From Palsa-506 sp963707065 (GTDB taxonomy: Bacteria; Actinomycetota; Actinomycetes; Streptosporangiales; Streptosporangiaceae), in the NCBI GenBank assembly GCA_963707065.1, contig CAVPPJ010000013.1, positions 574,207-638,206 on the forward strand: a stretch of DNA of 64,000 bases. The letters run 5' to 3'. Shown in pieces: positions 18,833 through 27,634 of this stretch; position 1 is the first letter of the stretch, and every line of letters begins with the position of its first letter. A model generated the notes under the pieces. That model saw only the letters and a program-made list of their open reading frames with translations. It made no database searches and was not told the origin of the DNA. The position numbers and the translations under genes were made by a program.

Positions 18833-18953
18833 GGCTGGCCGGGATCGTCGAAGCCCCGGGACCTAGTACATGCACCCGCCCGGTACTCCGGCCCTCCAGA
18901 CCGCCTGCCGCACCGAGCCAGCTTCCACCCGGCGGCCGGGCTGAACCTCACCC
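18833..18953 (-). pseudogene. GT4 gene 5' remnant with its upstream region, copy 2
   Basis: Imperfect copy of the GT4 start region: GTG, HisVal codons, then a one-base deletion relative to copy 1 that destroys the frame, and nothing of the gene body beyond about 14 codons. The upstream part (18,877-18,953) is the better-conserved half. It lies in the divergent gap between the SRPBCC gene and the plus-strand methyltransferase, so the retained sequence may still act as a promoter. Evidence of an ancestral duplicate or rearrangement. Confidence 0.6.
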
Positions 18954-19116
18954 GCCGCCGATCCGTCTTACCTGGCACAGGATGGTACGTAGCAGCGGTG
19001 GACGCGGTTCAACCCAAACGATTGGCGTCCGCTCGACACCAGCGCGGCGCGGCAAGTAGCTCTGCCGGGCCGGGTGGCACCGGCTCCGCCGGGCCAGACA
19101 CCGTGCGGGAGCTGAT

Positions 19117-19878
19117 GTGAGACAGGATCAGCAAGCACCGTTCTTGGCGGCGCTTGAGCGGGCCCGGGCGACCGCCTACCCCGCGGGCGAGTATGTAGGC
19201 CAGCAGAGCTTCATGCGGGCGAGCGAGGTCCGGACGCTGGCTCACCAGGCCCGGATCGGCACCGGCGTCTCCGTGCTCGACCTGTGCTGCGGGGCGGCCG
19301 GCCCTGGCCGGATGATCACGGCGGAGTCGGGATGCCGCTACCTGGGTGTCGATCACTCCGCCAGCGCACTGGCCACGGCCCAGGAGCTGGCCGGGAATCT
19401 ACCGTGCCGCTTCGAGCAAGCTCACCTCCCGCCGCTGCCCGAGGGCCGCTTCGAGGTGGTACTCCTGCTGGAGACGATGCTGGCCTTCGCCGACAAGGAG
19501 GCCTTGGTGGGTGAGGTGGCGCGCGTGCTGGAGCCGGGCGGGCGTTTCGCTTTCACGGTCGAGGAAGGCCGGCCGCTCACCCAGCAGGAGCGGGCGCGGA
19601 TGCCCGGCGCCGATACCGTCTGGCTCATCGAGCTGGCGGAGTTGACGGGCGTGCTGCGCGAGGCGGGGTTGACCGTGATCTGGCGGCAGGAGTACAGCTC
19701 CTCGCATCACGCGACAGCGACGGCGCTGCTTCGCTGTTATCGGGCTGATTCACCCCAGATCGCCGACCAGACCGGGACGCAGGCCACCGCCGAGCTGATC
19801 ACAGCTCATCAGCTGTGGAGTGACTGGCTCGGCAGCGGCCGGGTGCGCAAGTTCGCGATGGTAGCCGAGAAGCAGTGA
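19117..19878 (+). CDS. Class I SAM-dependent methyltransferase
   Basis: 253 residues, GTG start with GGGAG 7 bases upstream. Motif I VLDLCCGAAGPGR, acidic loop YLGVDHSASALATAQEL, motif II/III FEVVLLLETMLAFADK and LEPGGRFAFTVEEG. The C-terminal part (ELAELTGVLREAGLTVIWRQEY) is the usual small-molecule methyltransferase fold. Its stop overlaps the next start by GTGA (19,875-19,878), so translation of the two methyltransferases is coupled. Substrate unknown; it probably methylates an intermediate of the neighbouring cluster. Confidence 0.85.
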   Translation: MRQDQQAPFLAALERARATAYPAGEYVGQQSFMRASEVRTLAHQARIGTGVSVLDLCCGAAGPGRMITAESGCRYLGVDHSASALATAQELAGNLPCRFEQAHLPPLPEGRFEVVLLLETMLAFADKEALVGEVARVLEPGGRFAFTVEEGRPLTQQERARMPGADTVWLIELAELTGVLREAGLTVIWRQEYSSSHHATATALLRCYRADSPQIADQTGTQATAELITAHQLWSDWLGSGRVRKFAMVAEKQ

Positions 19879-20789
19879 CTTGCTTCGATGAAGCCTCGAT
19901 GACCTTCGACTATGCCCGCTACCTGGCGGCGAAGACGACCGTTGACGACCGGGCGCTTAACCGGCATGTGCTGGCCGAGCTGCGCCGCCTGATGCCCGCG
20001 GGTGCGCCGCGAGTGCTGGAGGTCGGCGCCGGCCTGGGGACGATGGTGGCCCGTCTGATGGACTGGGGCGCGGTCGGCGCCGGCGAGTACATCCTGCTGG
20101 ATGCGGATCGGCAGCTGCTGGATTGTTCTCGCCGGTGGCTGTGCGATTGGGCGGCCGCGCGGGGCCTGCGCAGCGACCTGCTGCCGGATGGGCTGCGGGT
20201 GGGCGATCTCCGGGTGCGCCTGGTGCACGCCGAGCTCGGCAGTTACCTGGAGGCCGCTCATGGGGCGCCGGCCGATGTGCTGATCGCCAACGCCGTCCTG
20301 GACCTGGTGGACGTGCCGGCCGTCCTGCCCGGATTGTTGCGGTTGCTGGTCCCCGGCGGCGTCTACTGGTTCACGATCAACTACGACGGCGAGAGCATCT
20401 TCGAGCCCGGCCACCCCCACGACGACCAGATCATGCAGGCCTATCACCGCGACATGGATGAGCGCTTTCGCTACGGCCGGCCGGCCGGGGAAAGCCGAAC
20501 GGGCCGCGGCCTGTTTCACCACCTGCGGGATGCGGGGGCGCCCGCGCTGGCGGCGGGCTCGTCGGACTGGGTCGTGTACCCGGCCCCGGACGGGAGCTAC
20601 GCTGCCGACGAGGCTTACTTCCTCCGCAGCATCCTCAATACGATCCGGGACGCATTGCGGAATCGCCAGGACCGGGTGGAACCGGCGCACCTGGCCGACT
20701 GGCTGGCCGTGCGCTGCCGGCAGCTGGCTGCAGGCGAGCTGGTCTACATAGCTCACCAGCTTGACTTCGTGGGCCGCTCGCCGGGCTAA
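19875..20789 (+). CDS. SAM-dependent methyltransferase-like protein
   Basis: 304 residues. Rossmann motif I VLEVGAGLGTMVARL, acidic loop YILLDADRQLLDCSRRWL, motif II DVLIANAVLDLVDVPAVLP and GGVYWFTINYDGESIFEPG. The long C-terminal portion (GHPHDDQIMQAYHRDMDERF, SSDWVVYPAP, the C-terminal helices) matches a subgroup in which the Rossmann domain is followed by an extra helical substrate cap. Start at 19,875 (GTGA overlap) or ATG 19,899. Runs convergently into the acyltransferase gene, whose open frame overlaps its last 155 bp. Confidence 0.75.
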   Translation: MTCFDEASMTFDYARYLAAKTTVDDRALNRHVLAELRRLMPAGAPRVLEVGAGLGTMVARLMDWGAVGAGEYILLDADRQLLDCSRRWLCDWAAARGLRSDLLPDGLRVGDLRVRLVHAELGSYLEAAHGAPADVLIANAVLDLVDVPAVLPGLLRLLVPGGVYWFTINYDGESIFEPGHPHDDQIMQAYHRDMDERFRYGRPAGESRTGRGLFHHLRDAGAPALAAGSSDWVVYPAPDGSYAADEAYFLRSILNTIRDALRNRQDRVEPAHLADWLAVRCRQLAAGELVYIAHQLDFVGRSPG

Positions 20790-22015
20790 CGCTCCGCCAG
20801 CGCGCAGCGACGGCCGACTCTCCCGGCCGCAGCTGCCGCAGCCGGGCCGACATCGCCTGCCGGAGCGGGATCCAGCCCCGGTGCCGCTGGAAGGGAAGCT
20901 CGAACACGGCGGCGAACATCCGTGCGAAGCAGACGGTAATGGGCAGCAGGATCGCAGCCAGCACGAAGAACATCGGCGTCCCAGGGGTGACGCGGCCCAG
21001 CACCAGCCCGTAGGACACGGCGATAACGATCGGCCCGTGCGTGAGGTACAGGCTATAGGAGCAGGAGCCGAGGCTCCGCGGCATGCGGCTGTCAAGGAAA
21101 CGTACGACGAACCGCGGGCGCGAGGTGGCGACCGCGGCGAGGAAGCAGCCGATCGCCGGGGCCCAGGCCAGGTCGAGCCAGAACAGGTTGAAGTACGACC
21201 AGACGGCGCCCTTGACCACCATGAGCACGATTGCCGCCACCGCGGCGGCCAGCGCGAAACCGGCCCAGGGCCGTGATCGGGTCCGCTCGTCGGCGGTGAC
21301 GATCCCGGCGGCCAGCAAGCCGACAGCGAACAGCACCGCGAGGTCCGGGGTGAACTTGACCAGGGCAGTGTTCATGAGCGCGACATGCGGTCCCAGCACG
21401 CCGACGGTCACGACGATGGCGGCCACCAGGCCCACCATCGCCCGCGCACTTACCCGCCGGACGACCAGCAGCAGCAACGGCAGCAGGATGTAGAGCTGGG
21501 CTTCGATGGCGATCGACCAGAACGCCCGGTTGGGGCTGCCCACGGCGAAGACGTCCTGCACGAGCAAGCCGTACACGGCGACGGACTTCCCGTTGGGCAC
21601 CGGCAGGTGCGGCTGGGCGAGTATGTACCAGGTCATCACCAGGCTGAATCCGAGCGCGGCCCAGTACGGCGGCAGGATGCGCCAGGCCCGTCGGTGCGCG
21701 TACGTCCCGATCGACTTGAACCGCCACCCCGAGCGCGCCGGGCCGAGTCCCAGCGAAAAGCCCGACAACGCGATGAACATCGCGACCGCGCCCCGGCCGT
21801 AGCTAAGCCCTACCGCCCAGAACGGGGCGTGAACGGCGCCGGGGTACCCCGACCAAGCGCGCAGGAAGAGGTGGTAGACAACGACGTACAGGGCGGCCAG
21901 GCCCCGGATTCCAGTCCAGGCCCACGACGCGGCCCGGGCCAGTGGCCGCCAGCGCACGCGCCTCGGGCGCAGCGGGCGCGCTGGCAGGCGGCGGATGCTC
22001 GCGGTTGGCTGTCAT
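20635..22015 (-). CDS. Acyltransferase_3 family membrane O-acyltransferase, frameshift near N-terminus
   Basis: The true start is inferred at ATG 22,015, which overlaps the RibA stop (ATGA). That frame reaches ...RVVGLD, and one extra base near 21,913 shifts to GIRGLAALYVVVYHLF, together giving the family's N-terminal LDGIRGLAAL signature. About ten membrane helices follow, with the His of VVYHLF, the conserved RRAWRILPPYW and SYSLYLTHGP. The uncorrected ORF starts at 21,957. The C-terminal open frame continues to 20,635, antisense to the methyltransferase; a natural end near 20,787 is likely if a second indel exists. Transfers acyl groups to sugars or lipids at the membrane. Confidence 0.75.
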
Positions 22016-22710
22016 ATGCCCTCGAGCCCTGGCTCTGCGGTACCGGCCAGCGGACCCGCGCGCCGGTGCGGCTCGGCGACGCGTTCAAGTCCCCGCGAAA
22101 GCAGATCGTGCCCGCCGCGCCTGGCCTTGGTGGCGAGGTAGGCGGCGTTGGCTCGGGTGAGGTGCAGCCCGGTAGGCACCTGCCTGGCGATCGTGATGCC
22201 CAGGCGGGCCAGCTGAGCGCCCTTGTCCGGGTTGTTACTCAGCAGCCCGATGCGGTTGGCGCCTAGCGCGTGCAGCATCTGGGCCGCGCTGGTGTAATCG
22301 CGCTCGTCGGCACGGTGACCGAGCGCGAGATTCGCGTCGTAGGTATCCAGTCCATGATCTTGCAGGGCGTAGGCGTCAAGTTTCTCATACAGTCCGATGC
22401 CGCGCCCTTCCTGGCGCAGATACAGCACGTAGCCGCCGTGCTGAGTGATCCGCTCGACCGCTTCGCGCAGTTGTGGGCCGCAGTCGCACCGCTGACTGCC
22501 GAATACGTCGCCGGTGAGGCATTCACTGTGCAGGCGCACCAGCGGCAGGCCGGCCGCGGCGGGCCGGCCGAGTTCGAGGGCCACGTGCTGCTGCGCGTCG
22601 GTCAGGCCGGTGAAGCTGACGACCGTGGCCGTGGTTGAGTAGTCGTCAGCGAAACGCAGCGGGATGCGAATACGCCGCCGGATCGCTGCCGCCTGGACCG
22701 CCCCGGTCAC
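22012..22710 (-). CDS. ribA: GTP cyclohydrolase II (RibA-type)
   Basis: 232 residues, the length of a stand-alone GCH II. Zinc ligands Cys64, Cys75 and Cys77 (SECLTGDVFGSQRCDCG), GTP-binding RQEGRGIGLYEKLDAYALQD, ADERDY and the C-terminal NNPDKGAQLARLGI with a GHDLL end. It converts GTP to 2,5-diamino-6-ribosylamino-pyrimidinone phosphate, formate and pyrophosphate. Tyr114 aligns with E. coli Tyr105; in a Streptomyces paralogue that makes the formamidopyrimidine (FAPy), I recall Met at this site, so this enzyme should complete the normal reaction. GTG start. No other riboflavin gene is near, so a dedicated biosynthetic role in this cluster is likely. Confidence 0.85.
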   Translation of the reverse strand: MTGAVQAAAIRRRIRIPLRFADDYSTTATVVSFTGLTDAQQHVALELGRPAAAGLPLVRLHSECLTGDVFGSQRCDCGPQLREAVERITQHGGYVLYLRQEGRGIGLYEKLDAYALQDHGLDTYDANLALGHRADERDYTSAAQMLHALGANRIGLLSNNPDKGAQLARLGITIARQVPTGLHLTRANAAYLATKARRGGHDLLSRGLERVAEPHRRAGPLAGTAEPGLEGI

Positions 22711-22788
22711 GGGACGAGCCGCTCGGCCTCGCGCCAGGTCGAGCGCCTCGTCAGCGGCATGCCGAGGCCAGTCACCGGGTATGGCCGG

Positions 22789-23814
22789 TCAGCCACGAAC
22801 GGCCTCCAACGGCTGCGGCGCCGGATCGGGTGGTCTCGACTCGCCCGGTTGTCCCGGGTCGCGACGGCGGCGAACGGTGTCTCCCAGCAGCAGGACAGCG
22901 CCCGGGGCAACCGCAGCCAGCATGAGCACCGCATAAAGGATGGTGACCGTGACCCCGGTGGCCGCGCCGAGCCCGGCTGCGGCGAAGGCCCAGGCGGCGG
23001 CACCTTCCCGTAGCCCGTATCCGCCGATACTCAGGGGGATCACCACCGCAGTCTGGACCACCAGCAGTAGCGCGACCAGTTCGCCCAGGGGTGCGGTGCA
23101 GCCGGCGACCCGGGCCGCGATGACGAATGTGGCCGTGTGCCCGGCGACGACGAGCACCGAGGCCAGCGTGAGCCGGGGCCATACTTCCCGGGCCAGCAGC
23201 CGGCAACGCAGGTCGTCAGAAACGGCCCGGGCGGTGCGTGCCAGCCGCGACCGGCCGCGGCGAGCAGCGCCGCGCACGACGAGCGCGGCACACCCCGCTG
23301 CGCCCGCCACACCCCCCAGAACGTACGGCAGCGCGGGCCGAACCGGCGAGGCCACGATGAGAAGCACCAAGGCGGTCGCCACGGCCTGGATGACCTGGCC
23401 GAACAGCCGTTCCCACGCCACCGCCCGCAGCCCAAGCGCCACGTCCCCAGAGCGGCGGCCGTGCGTGACCGCCCGGTGCACGTCGCCAAGAACCCCGCCG
23501 ATGAGCACGGAGTTGAGGAACAGGGAACGGTAGTAGGCGCCGATCGCGGCGGGCAGGCCGAGGCCGACGCCGAGGGCCCGGGCGACGACCCGCCACCGCC
23601 AAGCCGAACACACCGTGGTCAGGAAAGTGAGCGTGACGGCGCCTGCGACCGCGGGCCAGGTGACCGCCCGCAGCCCGTCCGTGAACGGCCCGGTGCCGAC
23701 TTGCCGCCAGAGAAACCACAGCACGGTGCCGCCGGCGGCCATGCGCAGCAACGCCGGGCCGGACCGGCGGACGGCCGGACCGGCCCCGACCGGAGAAGAG
23801 CGCGCGGGGGCCAC
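22789..23814 (-). CDS. UPF0104/lysylphosphatidylglycerol synthase TM-region family membrane protein
   Basis: 341 residues, about eight transmembrane segments. Family features: the central LNSVLIGGVLGDVHRAV and WERLFGQVIQA, and the C-terminal VIPLSIGGYGLREGAAAWAF signature with its Gly/Glu pair. The family includes the MprF flippase domain and GtrA/AglD-like proteins that move or hold lipid-linked molecules. There is no soluble aminoacyl transferase domain, so it is not MprF itself. Divergent from the CDP-alcohol phosphotransferase/sulfatase gene, with a 149-bp shared promoter region containing TATAAC just before the GTG start. Confidence 0.8.
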   Translation of the reverse strand: MAPARSSPVGAGPAVRRSGPALLRMAAGGTVLWFLWRQVGTGPFTDGLRAVTWPAVAGAVTLTFLTTVCSAWRWRVVARALGVGLGLPAAIGAYYRSLFLNSVLIGGVLGDVHRAVTHGRRSGDVALGLRAVAWERLFGQVIQAVATALVLLIVASPVRPALPYVLGGVAGAAGCAALVVRGAARRGRSRLARTARAVSDDLRCRLLAREVWPRLTLASVLVVAGHTATFVIAARVAGCTAPLGELVALLLVVQTAVVIPLSIGGYGLREGAAAWAFAAAGLGAATGVTVTILYAVLMLAAVAPGAVLLLGDTVRRRRDPGQPGESRPPDPAPQPLEAVRG

Positions 23815-23963
23815 AAAGGTTATACGGGCCGGCCGGACACGTAGTTCAGCCGTCCGGCTGCGACAGCAGCGCAGGAACGCGGCCGGTCGCGGTGAACCGG
23901 CGTGACCGCGGACCCGTTCTTCCCGTTGGAAACGGCGGCATGTAGCTGCGGGACGGAGGCACG

Positions 23964-26378
23964 ATGCGTGCGATCAAGCCCGCAGACGAAGACGAGATTA
24001 AGCCTGCGGACGAAGACGCTAGGCCTGCGGACGAAGACGCGCTGCCGACGATTCTGCGTGCGTCGATCCTGGGGATGCTCGCCACAGCCGCCCTGCTCGG
24101 CGTCGTGTCCGCCACGGCCGGTCTCGGCGTCGCCGGCTGGATCGCCGGGCTGGCTACCGGTTCGGCGGCGACCGCGCTGCTTGTCACCGCCCGCATGCGC
24201 AGCGACCAGCCGGCGATTCTCCCGGCGGACTGGATCACCTTGACCCGGGCGCTGCTGATCGCCGGGGTCGCGGGACTGGTTGCCGACTCGTTTAGCCGGC
24301 CGGTGTCGATCACAGCGCTGGTCACCCTGTCCACCGTCGCGCTGGTCCTCGACGCGGTGGACGGGCAGGTGGCGCGCTGGACCGGCACCGCCACCCCGCT
24401 GGGCGCCCGAATCGACGGCGAGGTCGACGCGTTCCTCATCCTGCTGCTCAGCATCGTCGTGTCCCAGGACTACGGCCGCTGGGTGCTGCTCATCGGCGCC
24501 GCCCGCTACGCGCTGCTGCTGGCCGGCTGGCTGATCCCGTGGCTGGCCGCCCCGTTGCCGCCCCGGTACTGGCGCAAAGTCGTGGCCGCGGTCCAGGGCA
24601 TCGTGCTCACCGTTGCCGCATCCGGAGTACCCAGCCGCCTGGCCGGGATGATCGCGGTCGCCGCCGCGCTGCTGTTGCTGGCCGAGTCGTTCGGCCACGA
24701 CGTGATCTGGCTGTACCGCACCGGCGCCAGCCCGCGCGCCCGCCGGGCAGTGCGGATCGCCATCGCCGCGCTGGCGCTCATGGTCCTGTGGATCGACCTT
24801 TTGGCGCCCGACCGTCTCTGGCAGTTCTCCCTCGCCGCTTTTATCCGCATCCCGGTGGAAGTGCTGGTCCTGGTTGCTGTCGCGCTGGTGCTGCCGCCCT
24901 GGCCACGACGGATCGTCGCCACTATCGCCGGAATCCTCTTCGGCCTGCTCACTGTCGACAAGATCCTCAACATAGCGTTCTACGAGGAGCTCGATCGGGC
25001 GTTCAACCCGGTGAATGACTGGAGCAGCATCGGGCCGGCTAAGGGCGTAGTACGCGACGCTATCGGCAACACGCTCACCAACATCGTGCTCGTCGCGGTC
25101 GTGATCGGTTTCATCCTGCTCTTCGTCGCAATCACCGCGGTAACGATTCACATCACCGCTGTGGCCGCCCGTCACCGCCGCGGCGCCGTTGGCGGCCTTG
25201 CTGCGCTCGCAGCCATCTGGGGGCTGTGCGCGGGCCTGTCACTGCAGCTCATCTCGGGGTCTCCGGTCGCCGCGGCCAGCGCCACCGGGCTGGCCGTGTC
25301 GCAGGTGCGCGCCAGCCAGGCAGCGCTCAGCGACCCGCGCCGTTTCGAGCTGGCCATCCACGGCGCCGACCCCGAGGCCGCCGTCCCCGCTTCGGACCTG
25401 CTGACCGGATTGCGCGGCAAGGACGTCATCATCGCCGTGGTCGAAAGCTACGGGCAGGTCGCCGTCCGGGGTACGAGCTTCTCGCCGGGAGTCGACGCCG
25501 TCCTGCGCCAGCAAACCGGCATGCTGACCCGCGCCGGCTGGTCCACGCAGAGCGCCTGGCTCACCTCCCCGACCTTCGGCGGGATCAGCTGGCTCGCCCA
25601 CTCCACCCTGCAGTCAGGGCTGTGGGTTAATAGCAACCAGCGATATGGCGAGCTCCTCGCCAGCAAGCGGTTCACTCTCAGCGACGCCTTCAACAAGGCC
25701 GGGTGGCACACCGTCACCGACGACCCGTCTGACAACAAGATCTGGCGACCCGGTACGTACTTCTACCACTACGACCAGGTCTACGATCGGTATCAAGTCG
25801 GCTACCGCGGCCCGGCCTTCAGCTACTCCTCGATGCCCGACCAGTACACCCTGGCCGCGTTCCAGCGGAACGAGCTCACCCCCGGCCACAAGCCTGTGAT
25901 GGCCGAGATCGACCTGACCTCCTCGCACATACCCTGGGCCCCGTTGCCGGCCATGGTGCCCTGGAACAAGGTCGGCAACGGCTCGATATTCGACCCTCAG
26001 CCCGCGGAGAGCGAATCCGCGACCACGGTCTGGCGCAGCAACAGCACCGTGCGCCAGTTCTACGGCCAGTCGATCCAGTACTCGCTGACTGCCCTCACTT
26101 CATGGGTCACAGAGCTGAACGACCCGAACCTCGTGCTCATCATGTACGGCGACCACCAGCCCCACACCGCCGTCAGCGGCGCCGGGGCCAACCACGAGGT
26201 GCCGATCTCGATCATCGCCCGCGACCCTTCGGTGTTCAGGCAGATTGCCCCCTGGCACTGGCAGGACGGGCTGATGCCTGGTCTCGGCGCTCCGCTCGAG
26301 CCCATGGACGCCTTCCGCAATCAATTCCTCAGCACCTTCAGCACGGCCTCGTCCCAGGCGACATCGGCCCATCAGTAA
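23964..26378 (+). CDS. CDP-alcohol phosphotransferase fused to LtaS-like membrane sulfatase/phosphotransferase
   Basis: 804 residues. Residues 1-30 are a hydrophilic tail with three KPADEDA-like repeats. Residues 85-250 are a CDP-alcohol phosphatidyltransferase: Asp133-Gly134, Ala137-Arg138, Gly147, Asp151 and Asp155 fit the DG-x2-AR-x8-G-x3-D-x3-D motif exactly. Several more membrane helices lead to an extracellular alkaline-phosphatase-fold domain (about 485-790) with Glu494, Thr537 (PTFGG, nucleophile), His655, Asp730 and His731 matching the metal and catalytic residues of LtaS and sulfatases. One protein thus could make a phosphodiester lipid head group inside and transfer or remove it outside. 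GGAGG lies 4 bases before the ATG. Confidence 0.85.
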   Translation: MRAIKPADEDEIKPADEDARPADEDALPTILRASILGMLATAALLGVVSATAGLGVAGWIAGLATGSAATALLVTARMRSDQPAILPADWITLTRALLIAGVAGLVADSFSRPVSITALVTLSTVALVLDAVDGQVARWTGTATPLGARIDGEVDAFLILLLSIVVSQDYGRWVLLIGAARYALLLAGWLIPWLAAPLPPRYWRKVVAAVQGIVLTVAASGVPSRLAGMIAVAAALLLLAESFGHDVIWLYRTGASPRARRAVRIAIAALALMVLWIDLLAPDRLWQFSLAAFIRIPVEVLVLVAVALVLPPWPRRIVATIAGILFGLLTVDKILNIAFYEELDRAFNPVNDWSSIGPAKGVVRDAIGNTLTNIVLVAVVIGFILLFVAITAVTIHITAVAARHRRGAVGGLAALAAIWGLCAGLSLQLISGSPVAAASATGLAVSQVRASQAALSDPRRFELAIHGADPEAAVPASDLLTGLRGKDVIIAVVESYGQVAVRGTSFSPGVDAVLRQQTGMLTRAGWSTQSAWLTSPTFGGISWLAHSTLQSGLWVNSNQRYGELLASKRFTLSDAFNKAGWHTVTDDPSDNKIWRPGTYFYHYDQVYDRYQVGYRGPAFSYSSMPDQYTLAAFQRNELTPGHKPVMAEIDLTSSHIPWAPLPAMVPWNKVGNGSIFDPQPAESESATTVWRSNSTVRQFYGQSIQYSLTALTSWVTELNDPNLVLIMYGDHQPHTAVSGAGANHEVPISIIARDPSVFRQIAPWHWQDGLMPGLGAPLEPMDAFRNQFLSTFSTASSQATSAHQ

Positions 26379-26412
26379 CCTCCAGATCACGCAGCCGAGC
26401 CGGGCCGGTGAG

Positions 26413-27054
26413 TCACGGCAGGTGGCTGGTGTCGTTGACGCGATGGACGGCGGCAAATCCACGGCCGTGCCATTGGATTTCGTTAATGCAGGCGGAGCCG
26501 AGATATAGCCGGTAAAGGGTGCTAAGCGGGACGCCGAGAGCCCGGCACAGCAGGATCTTTATCGGGGTAACGTGACTTACCACCAGGACGGTCTGGCCGC
26601 CGTGATCCCGCAGCAGCCGGTTACAGGCCCGGTTCACCCGGTGAGAGGTGTCGGCGAAGCTCTCCCCGCCCGGCGGTGCCTGTTCGGGGTCGCGCCGCCA
26701 GGCTGCCGCGGCTGTGGGCCATCGCTGCTGGATTTCTTCCAGGGTGAAGCCATCCCAGTCACCGAAGTCGGTTTCACGGAGATCATCATCGATGGCTGCG
26801 GTCAAGCCCAGTTCGCCGGACGCAATGGCGGCGGTGGCGACAGCGCGCTGCAATGGCGAGCTGACCACGGCGTCGATCGGAGCGCCGCTGGCGAGGCGGC
26901 AGGCGGCGGCCTGGGCCTGCCGGGTGCCGTTGGCGCTAAGAGGAAGGTCGCGCAGCCCGCTGAAGCGGTGTTCGGGTGACAGCTGGGTATCGCCGTGCCG
27001 CAGCAGGACGGTGGTGGTGGGATCTGCTGTGGGGTTATCCCAGCCCAGAGTCAT
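26413..27054 (-). CDS. Histidine phosphatase (phosphoglycerate mutase-like) superfamily protein
   Basis: 213 residues from ATG 27,054, with GGGGGC 5 bases upstream; the longer open frame to 27,360 has no domain content. The catalytic RHG motif (Arg19-His20-Gly21 in LLRHGDT), Arg in SSPLQRAVATA, Glu in LRETDFGDWDG and the second His in VVSHVTPIKILL are all present. Family role: phosphomonoester hydrolysis through phosphohistidine; the DFGDWDG region resembles alpha-ribazole phosphatase/2-carboxyarabinitol phosphatase types. A 200-bp AT-richer gap separates it from the PTPS-like gene, so it has its own promoter. In the cluster it may dephosphorylate an intermediate. Confidence 0.85.
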   Translation of the reverse strand: MTLGWDNPTADPTTTVLLRHGDTQLSPEHRFSGLRDLPLSANGTRQAQAAACRLASGAPIDAVVSSPLQRAVATAAIASGELGLTAAIDDDLRETDFGDWDGFTLEEIQQRWPTAAAAWRRDPEQAPPGGESFADTSHRVNRACNRLLRDHGGQTVLVVSHVTPIKILLCRALGVPLSTLYRLYLGSACINEIQWHGRGFAAVHRVNDTSHLP

Positions 27055-27256
27055 ATGGCTGCCCCCACGATGATAACGAAAATGGTTTGTGTTCCTATGA
27101 CAGCAGACGAAGATGCCAGCAGAACGGTTCAGCCGCCCCGCTCTTAGCCTCGTCACATTACCCATGCCGCACGACCTGGCCGGGCGGTCACACCGATTTA
27201 GGCACCGGTACCCGCCCGTCAGGATGCCCAGGTCGCCCGGGCTATTCAGCAGAGTG

Positions 27257-27634
27257 TCAGCACCGTGCGCGGTATCCGCCAAACGCGATGGGAGTTTCCC
27301 ACACCCGCACGGCCAGTGCCTCGCCGCCTGCGGCGGCGACGGCGGGCGACAGGCTGTCATGCACCCAGCGGGCGAATACCTCGACTGTGACCGCCTCGGC
27401 CCCGACTGGGCGTATCTCCTCCAGGTTGCGGCCTTCGACCCGGCTGGTCAGCTCGGTGAGCGCCGCTTCCAGCACATCCAGATCACAGACCATGCCCCGC
27501 CCGTCGAGCTGCTCGCGGTCCACCACGATCTCAATCCGGTAGTCATGATCATGGAGTTGCCCCTCTGGCCCGGGCAGTCCCGGCATGATGTGGAAGGCAC
27601 GGACGCTTCGGCTCAACCCGACTTCACAGGTCAC
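27257..27634 (-). CDS. 6-pyruvoyl-tetrahydropterin synthase/QueD-like protein with altered active site
   Basis: 125 residues from the GTG at 27,634, chosen because GGAG lies 8 bases upstream; it overlaps the dehydrogenase stop by 11 bp. The zinc ligands His15, His28 and His30 (AFH...LHDHDY) and substrate-binding Glu in VRVWETP are kept, as is GMVCDLDVLEAAL. The catalytic Cys (CxxxHGH in QueD) is replaced: Glu24 sits four residues before His28. The Asp-His pair of the LDHxxLN motif reads VEGRNLEE, so the catalytic His is Gly. Glu-type PTPS-III enzymes are known (ExxHGH), but here the spacing differs and the His is also lost. Fold and metal site are clear; the reaction is probably not that of standard PTPS or QueD. 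Confidence 0.8.
   Translation of the reverse strand: MTCEVGLSRSVRAFHIMPGLPGPEGQLHDHDYRIEIVVDREQLDGRGMVCDLDVLEAALTELTSRVEGRNLEEIRPVGAEAVTVEVFARWVHDSLSPAVAAAGGEALAVRVWETPIAFGGYRARC

Noticed and set aside
23820..25175. 451-codon minus-strand frame inside the phosphotransferase/sulfatase gene
   Set aside because: Asp/Arg/Gln-rich low complexity typical of an antisense shadow of membrane-protein codons.
27055..27110. A Zur/Fur-type metal box in the AT-rich gap before the histidine phosphatase gene (TGATAACGAAAATGG)
   Set aside because: One half resembles a Zur half-site, but the sequence is not palindromic; left as an unspecified promoter region.
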